Shown in pieces: positions 54,471-64,000 of a stretch of 64,000 bases of DNA; position 1 is the stretch's first letter, and each line of letters starts with the position of its first letter. Location of the stretch: assembly GCA_027492585.1 (NCBI GenBank), contig JAPUEK010000042.1, forward strand, positions 1 to 64,000, in the 5' to 3' direction. The notes under the pieces were generated by a model, which searched no databases, was not told the origin of the DNA, and saw nothing but the letters and a program-made list of their open reading frames with translations. The DNA is from Paracoccaceae bacterium (lineage in GTDB: Bacteria > Pseudomonadota > Alphaproteobacteria > Rhodobacterales > Rhodobacteraceae). The translations under genes were made by a program, and so were the position numbers.

Positions 54471-55694
54471 TCAGCGCTTCTCCTGATCGAGCACCGCCCC
54501 CACGGCCAGCGACGAGGCATTGGGGCTGAGCCCGGCGAAGCCTCCCGTCCCCTGCGGCGCGGCCCGGCGGGTCATCCGCCAGCCGATATAGGCGGCCTGT
54601 GCCGCATAGAGGAGACCGATGAACAGGAAGAACCCGTGCGGCCCGACGACGCCCATCAGCCAGCCCGTCACCAGCGGCCCGAAGATCGCCCCGAAACCGT
54701 TGAGAAAGATCAGCCCCGCCGAGGCCGCCGCCATCTGCTCCTTCGGCAGGTAGTCGTTGGTATAGGCGATGATCAGCGAATACATCGGATAGGTGATCCC
54801 GCCGAGCAGCGCCGCCACCACCAGCAGCGCCGGATAGGGCAGGTTCACGAAGGCCGCGAGCGCCATCACCACCGTGGCCAGCACCGCGAGCCACAGCATG
54901 ATCCGCCGCCGGTCCACCCGGTCCGAGAGCCAGCCGACCGGATATTGCAGGATCAGCCCGCCGACATAGAGCGCCGAGGTGAAGAGCGCGATCTGCTTGA
55001 AGCTCAGAAGGCTCAGCGTCCCCCAGACCGAGGCCATCCCGAACATGGCCGAGAACACCCCGCCCGAAATCAGCATCCCGACGCAGCCGACCGGAGAGAT
55101 GCGGAACAGCTCCCGGAACCCCAGCCGCTCGGCGCTGTCGAAGGTCGGCGCGGGGCTGTCGGCCAGCAGGATCGGCAGGAAGGCCAGCGACACCAGCACC
55201 GAGGGAATGAGGAAAAGATCGTAGCCGAACGGGTCCCCGAAGGCCATCAGCACCTGGCTTGCGACGATCCCCAGCATCTGCACGATCATATAGGCGGACA
55301 GCGCCTGCCCCCGCGTCTCGTTGGTTGCGGTGTTGTTCAGCCAGCTTTCGGCGGTGATGTAGATGCCCGCAAAGCCGAAGCCGATGATCACGCGCATCAC
55401 CGCCCAGACCTGCCATTCGACCAGCATCGGATAGAGCACCAACACCGCCGAGATCAGCGAGCCGAGCGCGGCGAAGACCCGCACATGGCCGACGTTGCGG
55501 ATCATGATGGGGGCGAGCCGCGATCCGATCAGGAAGCCCAGGAAGTAGGCCGACATGACGATGGAAAGGTGGAAGGTCGAAAACGCCTCCAGCGTGCCGC
55601 GGATGCCGAGGAGCGAGCCCTGCACCCCGTTGCCGACCATCATCAGCATCACACCCAGAAGCAGCGGCCAAGAATGGGCCAGAACCTTCAGCAT
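54471..55694 (-). CDS. MFS transporter (YcaD-like)
   Basis: 407 aa from MLKVLAHSWPLLLGVMLMMVGNG. Twelve helices, with LGFLIGSRLAPIMIRNVGHVRVFAA between helices 2 and 3 and YTNDYLPKEQMAAASAGL in the middle. It resembles the YcaD-type branch of MFS. Substrate unknown. Confidence 0.88.
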   Translation of the reverse strand: MLKVLAHSWPLLLGVMLMMVGNGVQGSLLGIRGTLEAFSTFHLSIVMSAYFLGFLIGSRLAPIMIRNVGHVRVFAALGSLISAVLVLYPMLVEWQVWAVMRVIIGFGFAGIYITAESWLNNTATNETRGQALSAYMIVQMLGIVASQVLMAFGDPFGYDLFLIPSVLVSLAFLPILLADSPAPTFDSAERLGFRELFRISPVGCVGMLISGGVFSAMFGMASVWGTLSLLSFKQIALFTSALYVGGLILQYPVGWLSDRVDRRRIMLWLAVLATVVMALAAFVNLPYPALLVVAALLGGITYPMYSLIIAYTNDYLPKEQMAAASAGLIFLNGFGAIFGPLVTGWLMGVVGPHGFFLFIGLLYAAQAAYIGWRMTRRAAPQGTGGFAGLSPNASSLAVGAVLDQEKR

Positions 55695-55862
55695 CGCGCA
55701 ATCCCCGTCTGTTCGCCGCGACCCTATCATGCCGGAAGTCGCCGCACAGCCCGATTGCGACACGGGCCGGGGCGAAGCGCCATTCCTTCGCATGACCTGT
55801 GAAGGCGGCAAGGCCGGGAGAGAGCGGGCTGAACCGGGCGGGGCCAGAAAAGGCAGGGCAAG

Positions 55863-56099
55863 ACCGGGGCGCTGCCCCGGACCCCGGGATATTTATGACC
55901 GGATGATGAGGCAGCCGGCCTGTCAGGACGACGGCAGCAAGGACTGTCACAGGCGACGCCCTGCCCCGAGCCAACGGAGCAGGGAATCATCACCCGGTGC
56001 CGCCATCGGGATCCCTCCCTGTTCGGCGCTTCCGGTATCGGACAAAAGGGTTAACAAATCCCCAAGCCCTCTCATCCTGTCATGAACATCCTCGGGGGA
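55863..56099. repeat. Gene-free gap with intergenic elements 5 (+) and 6 (-)
   Basis: Copy 5 has hairpin CCGGGGC-GCT-GCCCCGG and CCCCGGGATATTTATGACCGGATGATGAG (about 55863-55908). Copy 6 (56072-56099, minus) reads CCCCCGAGGATGTTCATGAC then AGGATGAG. Nothing else recognisable lies between 55695 and 56139. Confidence 0.65.
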
Positions 56100-56139
56100 A
56101 GGCGGGGAGGCCCCCCGCCCTCCGCTCCGCAAGGACGGC

Positions 56140-57171
56140 TCAGGGGATCAGCAGCGAGGCGTCGCCATAGGAGAAGAAGCGGTAGGTTTCGGCAATCGCA
56201 TGGGCATAGATGCGGTCGATCCTCTCCTTGCCCATCAGGGCGGAGACCAGCATCAGTAGCGTCGATTTCGGCAGGTGGAAATTGGTCATCAGCGCATCGG
56301 CCACGCGGAAGCGGTAGCCGGGATAGATGAAGATGTCGGTCGTCCCCTGCCAGGGCTCCAGCCGGCCGGAGGCGGCCGCGCTCTCGATCAGCCGCAACGC
56401 CGTGGTGCCGACCGGGATCACCCGCCCGCCCGCGGCCTTGGTGGCATTGATCTCCGCCGCCGCCGCCGCCGTCACCTCGCCCCATTCGGAATGCATCCGG
56501 TGGGTGGTCACATCCTCGACCTTTACCGGCAGGAAGGTCCCCGCCCCCACATGCAGCGTGACCTCGGTGAAGGTCACCCCGCGCGCGGCGAGCGCCGCCA
56601 ACAGCGCCGCATCGAAATGCAGGCTCGCCGTCGGCGCGGCCACGGCGCCGGAATGGCGCGCGAAGACCGTCTGGTAATCCTCGGCATCGCGCGCATCCGC
56701 CGGACGCCTGGCCGCGATATAGGGCGGCAGCGGCATCTTGCCCGCCGCCGCCAGAGCCGCATCGAAATCACCGCCGGTCAGGTTGAAACGCAGCCGCAGA
56801 TCGGTCTCGGATCTCTCCGCCACTTCCGCCGAAAGCTGATCGGAAAAGCGGATCACCTCGCCCACCGCCACCTTCCGCAAGGGCTTGGCCAAGGCGCGCC
56901 ACCCCTCCGCCTGCGGCTCCAGCAGCGTGATCTCCACCTTCGCCACCGCCTCCCCCCGCGCCCGCGTGCCGAACAATCGCGCCGGAATGACGCGGGTGTT
57001 GTTCAGCACCAGCCGGTCGCCGGGCCGGAAGATCTCCACCAGATCGCGCACATGGGCATCGCGGATCGCCTCGCCCTCGGCCACCAGAAGACGCGCCGCG
57101 CTGCGCGGCACCGCCGGTCGGGTGGCGATCAGCGCCTCCGGCAGATCGAAATCGAAATCGCTCAGCTTCAT
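56140..57171 (-). CDS. queA: S-adenosylmethionine:tRNA ribosyltransferase-isomerase
   Basis: 343 aa from [19 protein letters not shown], the usual N-terminus. [60 protein letters not shown] and [15 protein letters not shown] are family motifs. It makes epoxyqueuosine in tRNA from preQ1 and SAM. Confidence 0.97.
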   Translation of the reverse strand: MKLSDFDFDLPEALIATRPAVPRSAARLLVAEGEAIRDAHVRDLVEIFRPGDRLVLNNTRVIPARLFGTRARGEAVAKVEITLLEPQAEGWRALAKPLRKVAVGEVIRFSDQLSAEVAERSETDLRLRFNLTGGDFDAALAAAGKMPLPPYIAARRPADARDAEDYQTVFARHSGAVAAPTASLHFDAALLAALAARGVTFTEVTLHVGAGTFLPVKVEDVTTHRMHSEWGEVTAAAAAEINATKAAGGRVIPVGTTALRLIESAAASGRLEPWQGTTDIFIYPGYRFRVADALMTNFHLPKSTLLMLVSALMGKERIDRIYAHAIAETYRFFSYGDASLLIP

Positions 57172-57244
57172 CGCCGCCCCATATCCGTCAAGACCGCGCC
57201 CTCCTAAGCAAGCCAAACCCGGAAAACAACGCCGAACCTGCGCC

Positions 57245-57277
57245 TTCATCCCCTGTGCGGAAATATCCTCGGGGGGA
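57245..57277 (-). repeat. Intergenic element copy 7
   Basis: On the minus strand CCTCCCCCCGAGGATATTT, then CCGCACAGGGGATGAAGG, the best match to the family consensus. It lies between queA (start 57171) and the AsmA-family gene (end 57326). Confidence 0.75.
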
Positions 57278-57325
57278 GGCCGCAGGCCGTGGGGGGCGGA
57301 AAGCCCCCCGCCCGGCAGCCCCCGC

Positions 57326-60300
57326 TCATTCGCCGGCAGGACGCTCCCCAAGCACCGGCGGCGCGCTGCGGAAGATCTCGCGGAACATCCCCGGCGTCAG
57401 GATCGACAGCGGGTTCACATCGACCTGCGGATTGTCCGCCGTGCCGCGCAGGGAATAGTTGAAGCCGAAGACGCCCTCGCCGCGCCGCGTCACCACCGAG
57501 CCGATGCCGTTCAGGAGATAGACCGGAGAGACCACACCCTGCATGGACAGCTGCCCGCTGCCGCTCTGGTAGACCCCCGCCATCGACACGCCCAGCGAAG
57601 CCCCCGTTGCCGAGCCATGGGTGATCTGCACCGCCTGCGGGGTCAGGAGGAAATCCGCCTCCGCCTCGTTGAAGACCAGCCCCTCGCCGTTGAGCTGTTC
57701 CAGAATCCCCACGACCGAGATCGCGTTGAGCAGTTCCGCCAGCACCGAGGCATTGCGGACCCGGATGTTCTTCAGCCGCGCCCGGCCATCATATTGGCCG
57801 GACTTCGCCCTCGGCACCAGTTGCAGGTCAAGCGTCCCGCCCCGCGCACTGGAAAAGAGGCCCGCTGCGGCCAAAGTCGCCCCGGCATCCTCGGAAAGCA
57901 GGCGCACGGAGGTTCCGCTCCTGGCCGGAACCACCGTGCCGCGCACCTTGGTCAGCCCGTTCACGCGGGCGGAGAAATCGCCGCTGATCCCGCCCGCAAG
58001 GCTGAACCCGCCGCGAAAGGCGGTCAGCGAGATCCCCCGGCTGACGATCAGCCGGTCGATGGCAAGGTCGAGCGGCCCGCCCGAACCGCCCGTTCCGCCG
58101 CCGCCCGACCGCCGCTGCTCCGGTCCCGGCATCTTCCGCATGTCCACCGTGCCGCCGGTCATGGCGAGCGCGACAGACCGCCCGGCCCCCCGCCCGGTGA
58201 TGCTGACGGAGCCGTCGAGCCAGCCATCGAGCTTCACCTTGCCGAAGCGCGCCACCTCCAGCCCGCCGCCGGAGCGCATGGTGACGCTGCCCTCCGCCTC
58301 CAGACCCGAGGCCGACAGCGCCAGCCGCTCCACCTTCGCCGGCTGGCCGAGCCGCACCTGCGCCTCCAGCTTGCCGCTGGCGGCGGCGGGTTTCGCCCAG
58401 CCGAGTTCGGGGATGGCCAGCCCGATGCCGCCGAGACCCGAGCGCAGATGCAGCTCCCCCGGCTGGCCCTTCACGAGGTCGATCTCCACCTGACCGCGCC
58501 CGGAACCGGAGACCATGCCGCGCGGCAGGCCGAGGCCGAATTCCTCTGCCGTCTTCTGCGAAAGTTCGACCGAGCCTTCGATCCGCGCCTTGCCGCGCTG
58601 CGCGGGCGCGAAGCCCTGCGTATAGGTCACGTCGAACGGTACCGCCCCGATCCGCCCCGGCCCGGTGATCCGCAGCCCCTCGGGCGTTGCGGCCACCGCC
58701 ATCTCCTGCGCGGTGATCACCCGCCCCGGCACCAGCACATCGGACCGAAAGCCCGTGACCCGCCCGCTGACGCTGTAATCCACATCGCTGAGCAGGATCT
58801 TCTTCTGCAACGGCAGGCGCAGCGTGGTGTCGATCCGCGCCTGCCCTTGCCCCAGATCCACCGGCTTGTCGGCCTTGGTCATGAAGTTGAAGGGCGGCTG
58901 GTCGAGCAGCGACAGCGCCGCGGTCAGGCTGCTCGCCGTATGCAGGGTCACATCGGCGATCGCGGGCTTGCGGGTAATGTCGGCGACCTTGAAGACCGAG
59001 CCGGACACGTCGATCGCGCCGCCCTCCGGCGGGGTGACGCGGCCGCGCGTCATCACCACCGTATAGGTCTGCCCGTCGATGGTCGAATAGCCGTAGCCAT
59101 CCTGAATGGGCGGCAGGGTGGCGATGAAGCGCACATCGGCATCCGAGAAGCTGTAGCCGAGATGCAGGCGCGGATCGGTCCCCGGCGCGATGCGGAGCGC
59201 GGCCTTCACGTCGAAAAGCGTGCCTTTCAGCAGGTTGCGCCCCAACCAGTCGCGGGTGCGCGGCAAAAGCGTCACCGGCCAGAGCGCGATCAGCCGGTCA
59301 TGGGCGATCTCGTTGAGGTCGAGGTCCACAGACCCGGACCACCCCTCGGCATCCGCGCCGATGCGCCCCCGTGCGGTCAGGCGGCGCGCCTCCTCGGCCA
59401 GCGAAAGCTGTCCGATCTCCAGCGAGAAGGGATCGAGCCTGAGCCGCAGGTCGAGCGCGCCGTCCGAAAAACGCACCGGCTCCTGGAACAGGCCCTCGGG
59501 GTCCACCATGACCTGCGTGAAGCGGATCTGCGACAGGAAGGCCGCCGGCAATTCCCCGGCGAGCGCGCCGGAGATATGGCTGCCATCGGCGCGCATGAGA
59601 TAGGTCTGCCCCTCGGCCTTGACGCGCAGCGACGGGCTTTCCACCGAGAGCCCGCTCAGGAGCACCCGCCCCGTCGGCGCGTCATAGCCGAGCGACAGGC
59701 TCGCCCGGTCGAAGGGAATGGGCGCCGCCGCCGGGGTCGGGCGCAGCGCACCGGCAGCGATCTGCAACTGGCCTTCGAGCGCCTCGATCCCGTCGTTGCC
59801 GAGCGTGGCCGCCAGCCGCCCGGAGATCGGCGCATCGAGCACTCCGAAGGGCGCGAGCGGTGCCGATTGCGAGGCGAGGTCCTGCGCCGCGATATTCTCG
59901 ATGGCGGCGGAGAACCGGGCGCTGTCGCGGCCCTTTTCGGTCACCAGCGTCAGCACCGCCGTTGCAGGCGCCGGGACAGGAACCGCCGCACTGTCGCCGA
60001 CCAGCGACAGGCCCAGCTCCGCCGCCAGTTGCTCGGGCCGGTTGTCGAGCCGGAAGCGGCCGTCGCCCACCTCCCAGTTGCGGCCGGTGCGCTCGTCGCG
60101 CAGCGAAAGGGTCAGCGCCTCGGCCTCGATCCCGCGCAGCGAGGCGGCGGCGGGGGTGGCGAAGATCCGGTCGGCGAGGTCGAAGATCTGGGCAAAGCTG
60201 TCGATGCGCGGCAGGCCCTGCCCGGTGCCGAAGGCAAGGTCGAAATGCCCCTCGCGGTCGCGCCGCACCGCCACCCGCGCCCCGATCACCCGCAGGTCCC

Positions 60301-61162
60301 GCGCCCGGAACTTGCCGGACAGGATCGCGGCGGGGTCAAGCTCCACCCGCAGGTCGGGCAGCGCCAGAAGCGCATCGCCATTGGGCTTCAGGAGCCGCAG
60401 ATCTTCGAGCCTGAGGCGCGGCACCCAATCCTCCTCCACCCCCACTTCGACCGCGCCGATGGCCACGGCGCTGTCGGGAAGCGCGGGCGCAAGGGCGGTG
60501 TTGATCCGCGCCTCGATCTCGGCGACGGCCCAGACCGGCAGGCGAATGGTCTTGCCGATCAGCGCATAGCCGCCGAAGATCACCGCGACGACAAGGGCAA
60601 GCAGGAAGAGCCGCCCGCCAAGCCCGGTCCTGTGGCGTTTGCGCGGCGCGGGGCGGCGGCGGGGCTTTCCGCCGGGTGGCGGAGCCGCCTCCGGCGTCGC
60701 ATCGGACGGGCGGCCGTCCGGCATGGCGGCGAGGGTCGGCGGTTCGACTTCTTCCGCCGGCGCGAGGTCTTCGGAAAGAGAAACCGGAGGCGAGGCGTCA
60801 CCTTCCCCTTCTTCGCTTCCGTCCTGCGCTGCGAGAACCTCGTCAGGCATCGGGATCGCGTCATCATCCTGCGGCGAAGCACCGGGCCGTCCGGAATACG
60901 CGGCAGGCCCCATTGGACCGGCCGCTCCCCCTCCGCTGCTGAACGCAAAGCGCCGCCCCGAGAAACCCGGTGAACCGCCGGACGAGGGGGCATCGGCGCT
61001 TTGCCTGCCTCCGTCGAGCCCGTCTCTGTCCAACCAGCCTCCGTCCAGCCCGTCAGCGCCCTGCGGATCGCCCGGCACATCCTGCGCGCGGCTCCCGGCA
61101 TCGTCCGGCAGCGGCGCCCCGGCATCCTGCCGACCGCTTTCCCCTTCCCCTGCCGCTGTCAT
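57326..61162 (-). CDS. AsmA/DUF3971-like large envelope protein
   Basis: 1278 aa. Residues 1-175 are a disordered, acidic, Pro/Gly/Ser-rich cytoplasmic region with imperfect repeats ([17 protein letters not shown]). A basic stretch ([11 protein letters not shown]) and one membrane helix ([19 protein letters not shown]) follow, then about 1080 residues of periplasmic beta-rich DUF3971/AsmA-like C-terminal domain ([55 protein letters not shown]). Proteins of this class form bridge-like lipid conduits between membranes, by analogy with YhdP/TamB. It ends in a Pro-containing tail. Confidence 0.88.
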   Translation of the reverse strand: MTAAGEGESGRQDAGAPLPDDAGSRAQDVPGDPQGADGLDGGWLDRDGLDGGRQSADAPSSGGSPGFSGRRFAFSSGGGAAGPMGPAAYSGRPGASPQDDDAIPMPDEVLAAQDGSEEGEGDASPPVSLSEDLAPAEEVEPPTLAAMPDGRPSDATPEAAPPPGGKPRRRPAPRKRHRTGLGGRLFLLALVVAVIFGGYALIGKTIRLPVWAVAEIEARINTALAPALPDSAVAIGAVEVGVEEDWVPRLRLEDLRLLKPNGDALLALPDLRVELDPAAILSGKFRARDLRVIGARVAVRRDREGHFDLAFGTGQGLPRIDSFAQIFDLADRIFATPAAASLRGIEAEALTLSLRDERTGRNWEVGDGRFRLDNRPEQLAAELGLSLVGDSAAVPVPAPATAVLTLVTEKGRDSARFSAAIENIAAQDLASQSAPLAPFGVLDAPISGRLAATLGNDGIEALEGQLQIAAGALRPTPAAAPIPFDRASLSLGYDAPTGRVLLSGLSVESPSLRVKAEGQTYLMRADGSHISGALAGELPAAFLSQIRFTQVMVDPEGLFQEPVRFSDGALDLRLRLDPFSLEIGQLSLAEEARRLTARGRIGADAEGWSGSVDLDLNEIAHDRLIALWPVTLLPRTRDWLGRNLLKGTLFDVKAALRIAPGTDPRLHLGYSFSDADVRFIATLPPIQDGYGYSTIDGQTYTVVMTRGRVTPPEGGAIDVSGSVFKVADITRKPAIADVTLHTASSLTAALSLLDQPPFNFMTKADKPVDLGQGQARIDTTLRLPLQKKILLSDVDYSVSGRVTGFRSDVLVPGRVITAQEMAVAATPEGLRITGPGRIGAVPFDVTYTQGFAPAQRGKARIEGSVELSQKTAEEFGLGLPRGMVSGSGRGQVEIDLVKGQPGELHLRSGLGGIGLAIPELGWAKPAAASGKLEAQVRLGQPAKVERLALSASGLEAEGSVTMRSGGGLEVARFGKVKLDGWLDGSVSITGRGAGRSVALAMTGGTVDMRKMPGPEQRRSGGGGTGGSGGPLDLAIDRLIVSRGISLTAFRGGFSLAGGISGDFSARVNGLTKVRGTVVPARSGTSVRLLSEDAGATLAAAGLFSSARGGTLDLQLVPRAKSGQYDGRARLKNIRVRNASVLAELLNAISVVGILEQLNGEGLVFNEAEADFLLTPQAVQITHGSATGASLGVSMAGVYQSGSGQLSMQGVVSPVYLLNGIGSVVTRRGEGVFGFNYSLRGTADNPQVDVNPLSILTPGMFREIFRSAPPVLGERPAGE

Positions 61163-61284
61163 GCTGCGCCCAAATCCGTCTTCCCGACCACACCAACCGC
61201 TTTTGCACCGGGCTTGCCTTTATCTTTGCCGGAAGGCAACTAGATCGCCAAGGGTCGCCCCCCGGAAAAGGCAAGGAGCCGCGC

Positions 61285-61767
61285 ATGACCGCAGAGATCG
61301 CCCCGGAAATCGCCGAAGGCCGCATGGCCCCGGATTTCACCCTGCCCCGCGACGGCGGAGGCAGCGTCACCCTGTCCTCCTTCCGGCCCGGCCGGGTGGT
61401 GCTGGTCACCTATGGCGGCGACGGCACGCCCACCTGCACCAATGAGGTGATGGAGTTCAACGCGCTTCTCCCGGCCTTTGCCGCGGCAGGCTGCACGGTG
61501 ATCGGCCTGTCCAAGGACAGCGTGAAAAAGCACGACCAGTTCATCGCCAAGATGGGGATCGGCCTGATCCTCGCCTCCGACGAGGGCGGCCGGGTGATGG
61601 AGGATTGGGGCGCCTTCGGCGACAAGATCTTCTTCGGCAAGCCGGTGAAGGGGGTGCTGCGGACCACCTTCCTCATCGACGGCGACGGCAAGGTGGCGCG
61701 GATCTGGAAGGTGGACCGGGTGAAGGGCCATGCCGCCGAGGTTCTCGCCGCCGTCGAGGCGGGCTGA
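61285..61767 (+). CDS. Peroxiredoxin (BCP/PrxQ type)
   Basis: 160 aa; AAGGAG precedes ATG 61285. Thioredoxin-fold AhpC/TSA: MAPDFTLPRDGG, then the peroxidatic loop reads DGTPTCTNEVMEF where the family usually has DDTPGCTTEA, and SKDSVKKHDQF, FLIDGDGKVARIWKVDRVKGH. It reduces hydroperoxides with thioredoxin. The next gene starts within its stop codon. Confidence 0.9.
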   Translation: MTAEIAPEIAEGRMAPDFTLPRDGGGSVTLSSFRPGRVVLVTYGGDGTPTCTNEVMEFNALLPAFAAAGCTVIGLSKDSVKKHDQFIAKMGIGLILASDEGGRVMEDWGAFGDKIFFGKPVKGVLRTTFLIDGDGKVARIWKVDRVKGHAAEVLAAVEAG

Positions 61768-62588
61768 TGGCGTCGCTGGCGGAGCGCGCGGTCGAGGTGC
61801 TGACCACCGCCGATGGCCGCACGAAAGCCGCGCTGACCCACCGCCACGCCGCCGACTGGCGGGCCTCCCGCGCGGCGGGCGCCCCGCTGCCCCTCGGCCG
61901 GGCGGAGCCGCCCCTGCGCCCCGCCCGCCCCGAGAAGCCGGAACTGCTGCCGCCCCGCGACGTGCCGCGCCGCCGCCCCGGCAGCCCGCAGGGGCGCATC
62001 GCCCTTCTCCACGCCCTCGCCCATATCGAGCTGAACGCGGTAGATCTCCATTGGGACGTGATCGCCCGGTTCACCGACCACCCGATGCCGCCCGGCTTCT
62101 ATGACGACTGGGTGCAGGCCGCCGATGACGAGGCCAAGCATTTCAACCTGATCTGCGATTGCCTCGAAGCCATGGGCAGCCATTACGGCGCCCTGCCCGC
62201 CCATGCCGGCATGTGGCGCGCCGCCGAGGATACCGTCGGCGACCTGATGGGCCGGCTCGCCGTGGTGCCGATGGTGCTGGAGGCGCGCGGGCTGGATGTC
62301 TCGCCCGCGATGATCGAGCTCTTCCGCAAGACCGGCGAGACGCGGGCGCTCGCCGCCCTGGAAGTGATCTATGCCGAAGAGGTCGCCCATGTCGCTTATG
62401 GGTCCAAATGGTTCAACTGGCTCTGCGGGCGCGAGGGCAGCGATCCGAAGGACGTGTTCCATGCCCTTGTCCGCCGCTATTTCCACGGCGGGCTGAAGCC
62501 GCCCTTCAACGTCGAAAAGCGCGCCGAGGCCGGTCTGCCGCCGGATTTCTACTGGCCGCTCGTCACCGGCGACGACGAGCAGGGCTGA
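61767..62588 (+). CDS. DUF455 ferritin-like protein
   Basis: 273 aa from ATG overlapping the peroxiredoxin stop (TGATG), hence translationally coupled. Iron-ligand-like motifs in a four-helix bundle: LAHIELNAVDLHWDV, AADDEAKHFNLI, and EEVAHVAYGSKWF. Family DUF455 (PF04305); role unknown. Coupling with a peroxiredoxin suggests oxidative-stress or iron handling. Confidence 0.9.
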   Translation: MASLAERAVEVLTTADGRTKAALTHRHAADWRASRAAGAPLPLGRAEPPLRPARPEKPELLPPRDVPRRRPGSPQGRIALLHALAHIELNAVDLHWDVIARFTDHPMPPGFYDDWVQAADDEAKHFNLICDCLEAMGSHYGALPAHAGMWRAAEDTVGDLMGRLAVVPMVLEARGLDVSPAMIELFRKTGETRALAALEVIYAEEVAHVAYGSKWFNWLCGREGSDPKDVFHALVRRYFHGGLKPPFNVEKRAEAGLPPDFYWPLVTGDDEQG

Positions 62589-62764
62589 GGTTCCATCGGC
62601 GGGAATCTGCCGATGGTTTCGCCCTGCAAGCGGGTTTCAGCGGTGAATTCGTCAAAGGAGTTGCCTGCCGGGGGGCTGCTGGCTAATCAGATCACGCTCC
62701 TCCCGGCCTTGGCGCGGAGAGGCCATTTCATCCTGCAACCTTTCGGATAACGGAACTGCCCCCT

Positions 62765-64000
62765 GTGATCAGCCGGCTTGCCTATCGGATCAACACCCTG
62801 CTGGAGAGGCGCTTTCCCGAACGGCGGCTCTTCCTGAAATCCGAAACGGAAACGCGGTTCATCCGGCTGAAGCCCTCGACGCAGGCGATCGCCGTGGTGA
62901 TCGGCGGGCTTGCTCTCGGCTGGACCATCCTTGCCACCGCGATCCTCCTTTTCGATTCCATCTCCGCCGGAACCTCGCGCGATCAGGTGCAGCGCCAGCA
63001 GGCGCTTTACGAGCAGCGCCTCAACGCCCTGTCGCAGGACCGCGACCTGCGGGTCGAGGAAGCGGCCTCCGCACAGGCGCGCTTCAACCTCGCCCTCGCG
63101 CAGGTCTCCTCCATGCAGTCGCGGCTTCTCGCTTCCGAGGATCGCCGGCGGGAGCTGGAGACCGGCATCGACGTGATCCAGAACACCCTGCGCCGCACCA
63201 TCAAGGAACGCGACGAGGCGCGCGGCGAGGCGAGCCGCGCCACCCTGGCGCTGCATGAAAAGCCCGGCTCCGGCCATACCGAGGCGGGCGAGGTGCGCGA
63301 CACGGTGGCCACGCTTGAATTCCTGACGACACGGCTCGACGATACGGCGGGCGAGCGCGATGCGATGGAAGTGACGGCGGAACGCGCCGCCGACCGCGCC
63401 GACAAGATCGCCGCCGAGAAGAAGGCGCTCGAACTCCGCAACGATGCGATCTTCACCCAGCTTGAAGAGGCGCTGACGGTTTCGGTGGAGCCGCTCGACA
63501 AGATGTTCCGCGAGGCGGGGCTGGCCCCCGACGATCTGCTGAAGGCCGTCCGCAAGGGGTATTCCGGGCAGGGCGGGCCGCTGACGCCGATCTCGCTCTC
63601 GACCTCCGGCCAGCCGCCTTCGGTCGAAGAGCTGCGCGCCAATGCGATTCTGACCGGGCTCGACCAGATGAACCTTTACCGTCTGGCCGCGTTCAAGGCG
63701 CCCTTCGGGATGCCGCTCAGGACCTCCTTCCGCTACACCTCCGGCTTCGGCGGCCGCAACGACCCGCTCGGCCGCGGCTACCGCCAGCATGAGGGGCAGG
63801 ACATGGCGGGCGATTACGGCTCGCCGATCTATGCCACCGCTGACGGGGTTGTGACCTATGCCGGCTGGGAAAACGGCTATGGACGGCTCATCAAGATCCA
63901 GCACGCTTTCGGCATCGAAACCCGCTTTGGCCATCTTTCGCAGATCAGGGTCGAGGTTGGCCAAAGGGTATCGCGCGGCGACAGGATCGGTGATATGGGC
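62765..64000 (+). CDS. M23-family peptidase, 3' end beyond window
   Basis: 412 codons to the window end, no stop reached. GTG start at 62765 (no better ATG). N-terminus: basic, then one membrane helix (AIAVVIGGLALGWTILATAILLF), long coiled coil (about 80-235), and an M23 domain: TSGFGGRNDPLGRG, HEGQDMAG and FGHLS as zinc ligands. Such proteins cleave peptidoglycan peptides or regulate amidases (EnvC/MepM-like). Confidence 0.92.
   Translation, partial: MISRLAYRINTLLERRFPERRLFLKSETETRFIRLKPSTQAIAVVIGGLALGWTILATAILLFDSISAGTSRDQVQRQQALYEQRLNALSQDRDLRVEEAASAQARFNLALAQVSSMQSRLLASEDRRRELETGIDVIQNTLRRTIKERDEARGEASRATLALHEKPGSGHTEAGEVRDTVATLEFLTTRLDDTAGERDAMEVTAERAADRADKIAAEKKALELRNDAIFTQLEEALTVSVEPLDKMFREAGLAPDDLLKAVRKGYSGQGGPLTPISLSTSGQPPSVEELRANAILTGLDQMNLYRLAAFKAPFGMPLRTSFRYTSGFGGRNDPLGRGYRQHEGQDMAGDYGSPIYATADGVVTYAGWENGYGRLIKIQHAFGIETRFGHLSQIRVEVGQRVSRGDRIGDMG

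Noticed and set aside
55555-56085. 176-codon plus-strand ORF at the MFS/queA gap
   Set aside because: Begins inside the MFS gene in antisense and runs through intergenic elements; no start signal or domain.
56885-60973. 1362-codon plus-strand ORF opposite the AsmA-family gene
   Set aside because: It is a GC-rich antisense shadow: no ribosome-binding site or domain, Arg/Gly/Pro/His-rich composition, while the minus-strand frame has clear family motifs.
1-64000. CRISPR array
   Set aside because: The only short regular repeats are the 9-bp/13-bp-period arrays at the element ends, far too short-spaced for CRISPR, and no cas genes are present.

Overview
The window is GC-rich alphaproteobacterial chromosome, most probably of a Rhodobacterales (Rhodobacter/Paracoccus-type) bacterium. 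This rests on gene neighbourhoods (aroK-aroB next to xerD and a CorC/TlyC protein; argS-SPOR-nagZ-scpA-scpB; lpxD-ACP-ketosynthase), on split methyl-transfer genes typical of that order, and on a family of GGATATTT intergenic elements. No 16S gene is present, so the genus is left open.

Region 1 (1-16220) is an integrated element in the 3' end of a tRNA-Gln(UUG) gene. A 19-bp core repeat lies at 43-61 and 16202-16220. Inside each end is an array of TCCGGAACA repeats with a 13-bp period, probably integrase arm sites. A tyrosine integrase sits at the right end. Head genes run leftward in two tightly overlapping blocks: portal, tail-chaperone-like protein, protease-capsid fusion, second chaperone-like protein, HNH and HTH protein (14196-9360), then connector, gp10, DUF3168, adaptor, TerS, TerL and tape measure (8387-2512). 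An 18-bp near-identical AT-rich sequence precedes the first gene of each block. A low-GC, oppositely oriented gene for a secreted protein sits between the blocks. I find no tail tube, tail tip, lysis, replication or repressor gene. The element is either a reduced prophage or a capsid-forming satellite that borrows the missing parts from another phage.

Region 2 (16221-31515) is core chromosome: aroB/aroK, a conserved pair of unknown exported proteins, xerD, a CorC-like CBS protein, a CAP-domain RTX protein, a HerA-like ATPase, two short transcript candidates, an IalB-family protein, a ketosynthase-ACP-lpxD lipid A operon, and two divergent peptidoglycan enzymes.

Region 3 (31516-47450) holds rlmE-ppx, a C1/methionine cluster (Virulence_fact protein, MTHFR-like protein, methyltetrahydrofolate:corrinoid methyltransferase), the argS-to-scpB operon, coaD, a CBS protein, and a LysR regulator divergent from mmsA followed by an NCS1 permease, suggesting pyrimidine or beta-alanine use.

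Region 4 (47450-64000) holds a Crp/Fnr remnant, uvrA, a rhodanese, two MFS carriers, lpd, a DUF924 protein, queA, a large AsmA/DUF3971 envelope protein, a PrxQ-like peroxiredoxin coupled to a DUF455 ferritin-like protein, and an M23 peptidase cut by the window end. Eight copies of the GGATATTT element mark transcription-unit boundaries between 31 and 57 kb.
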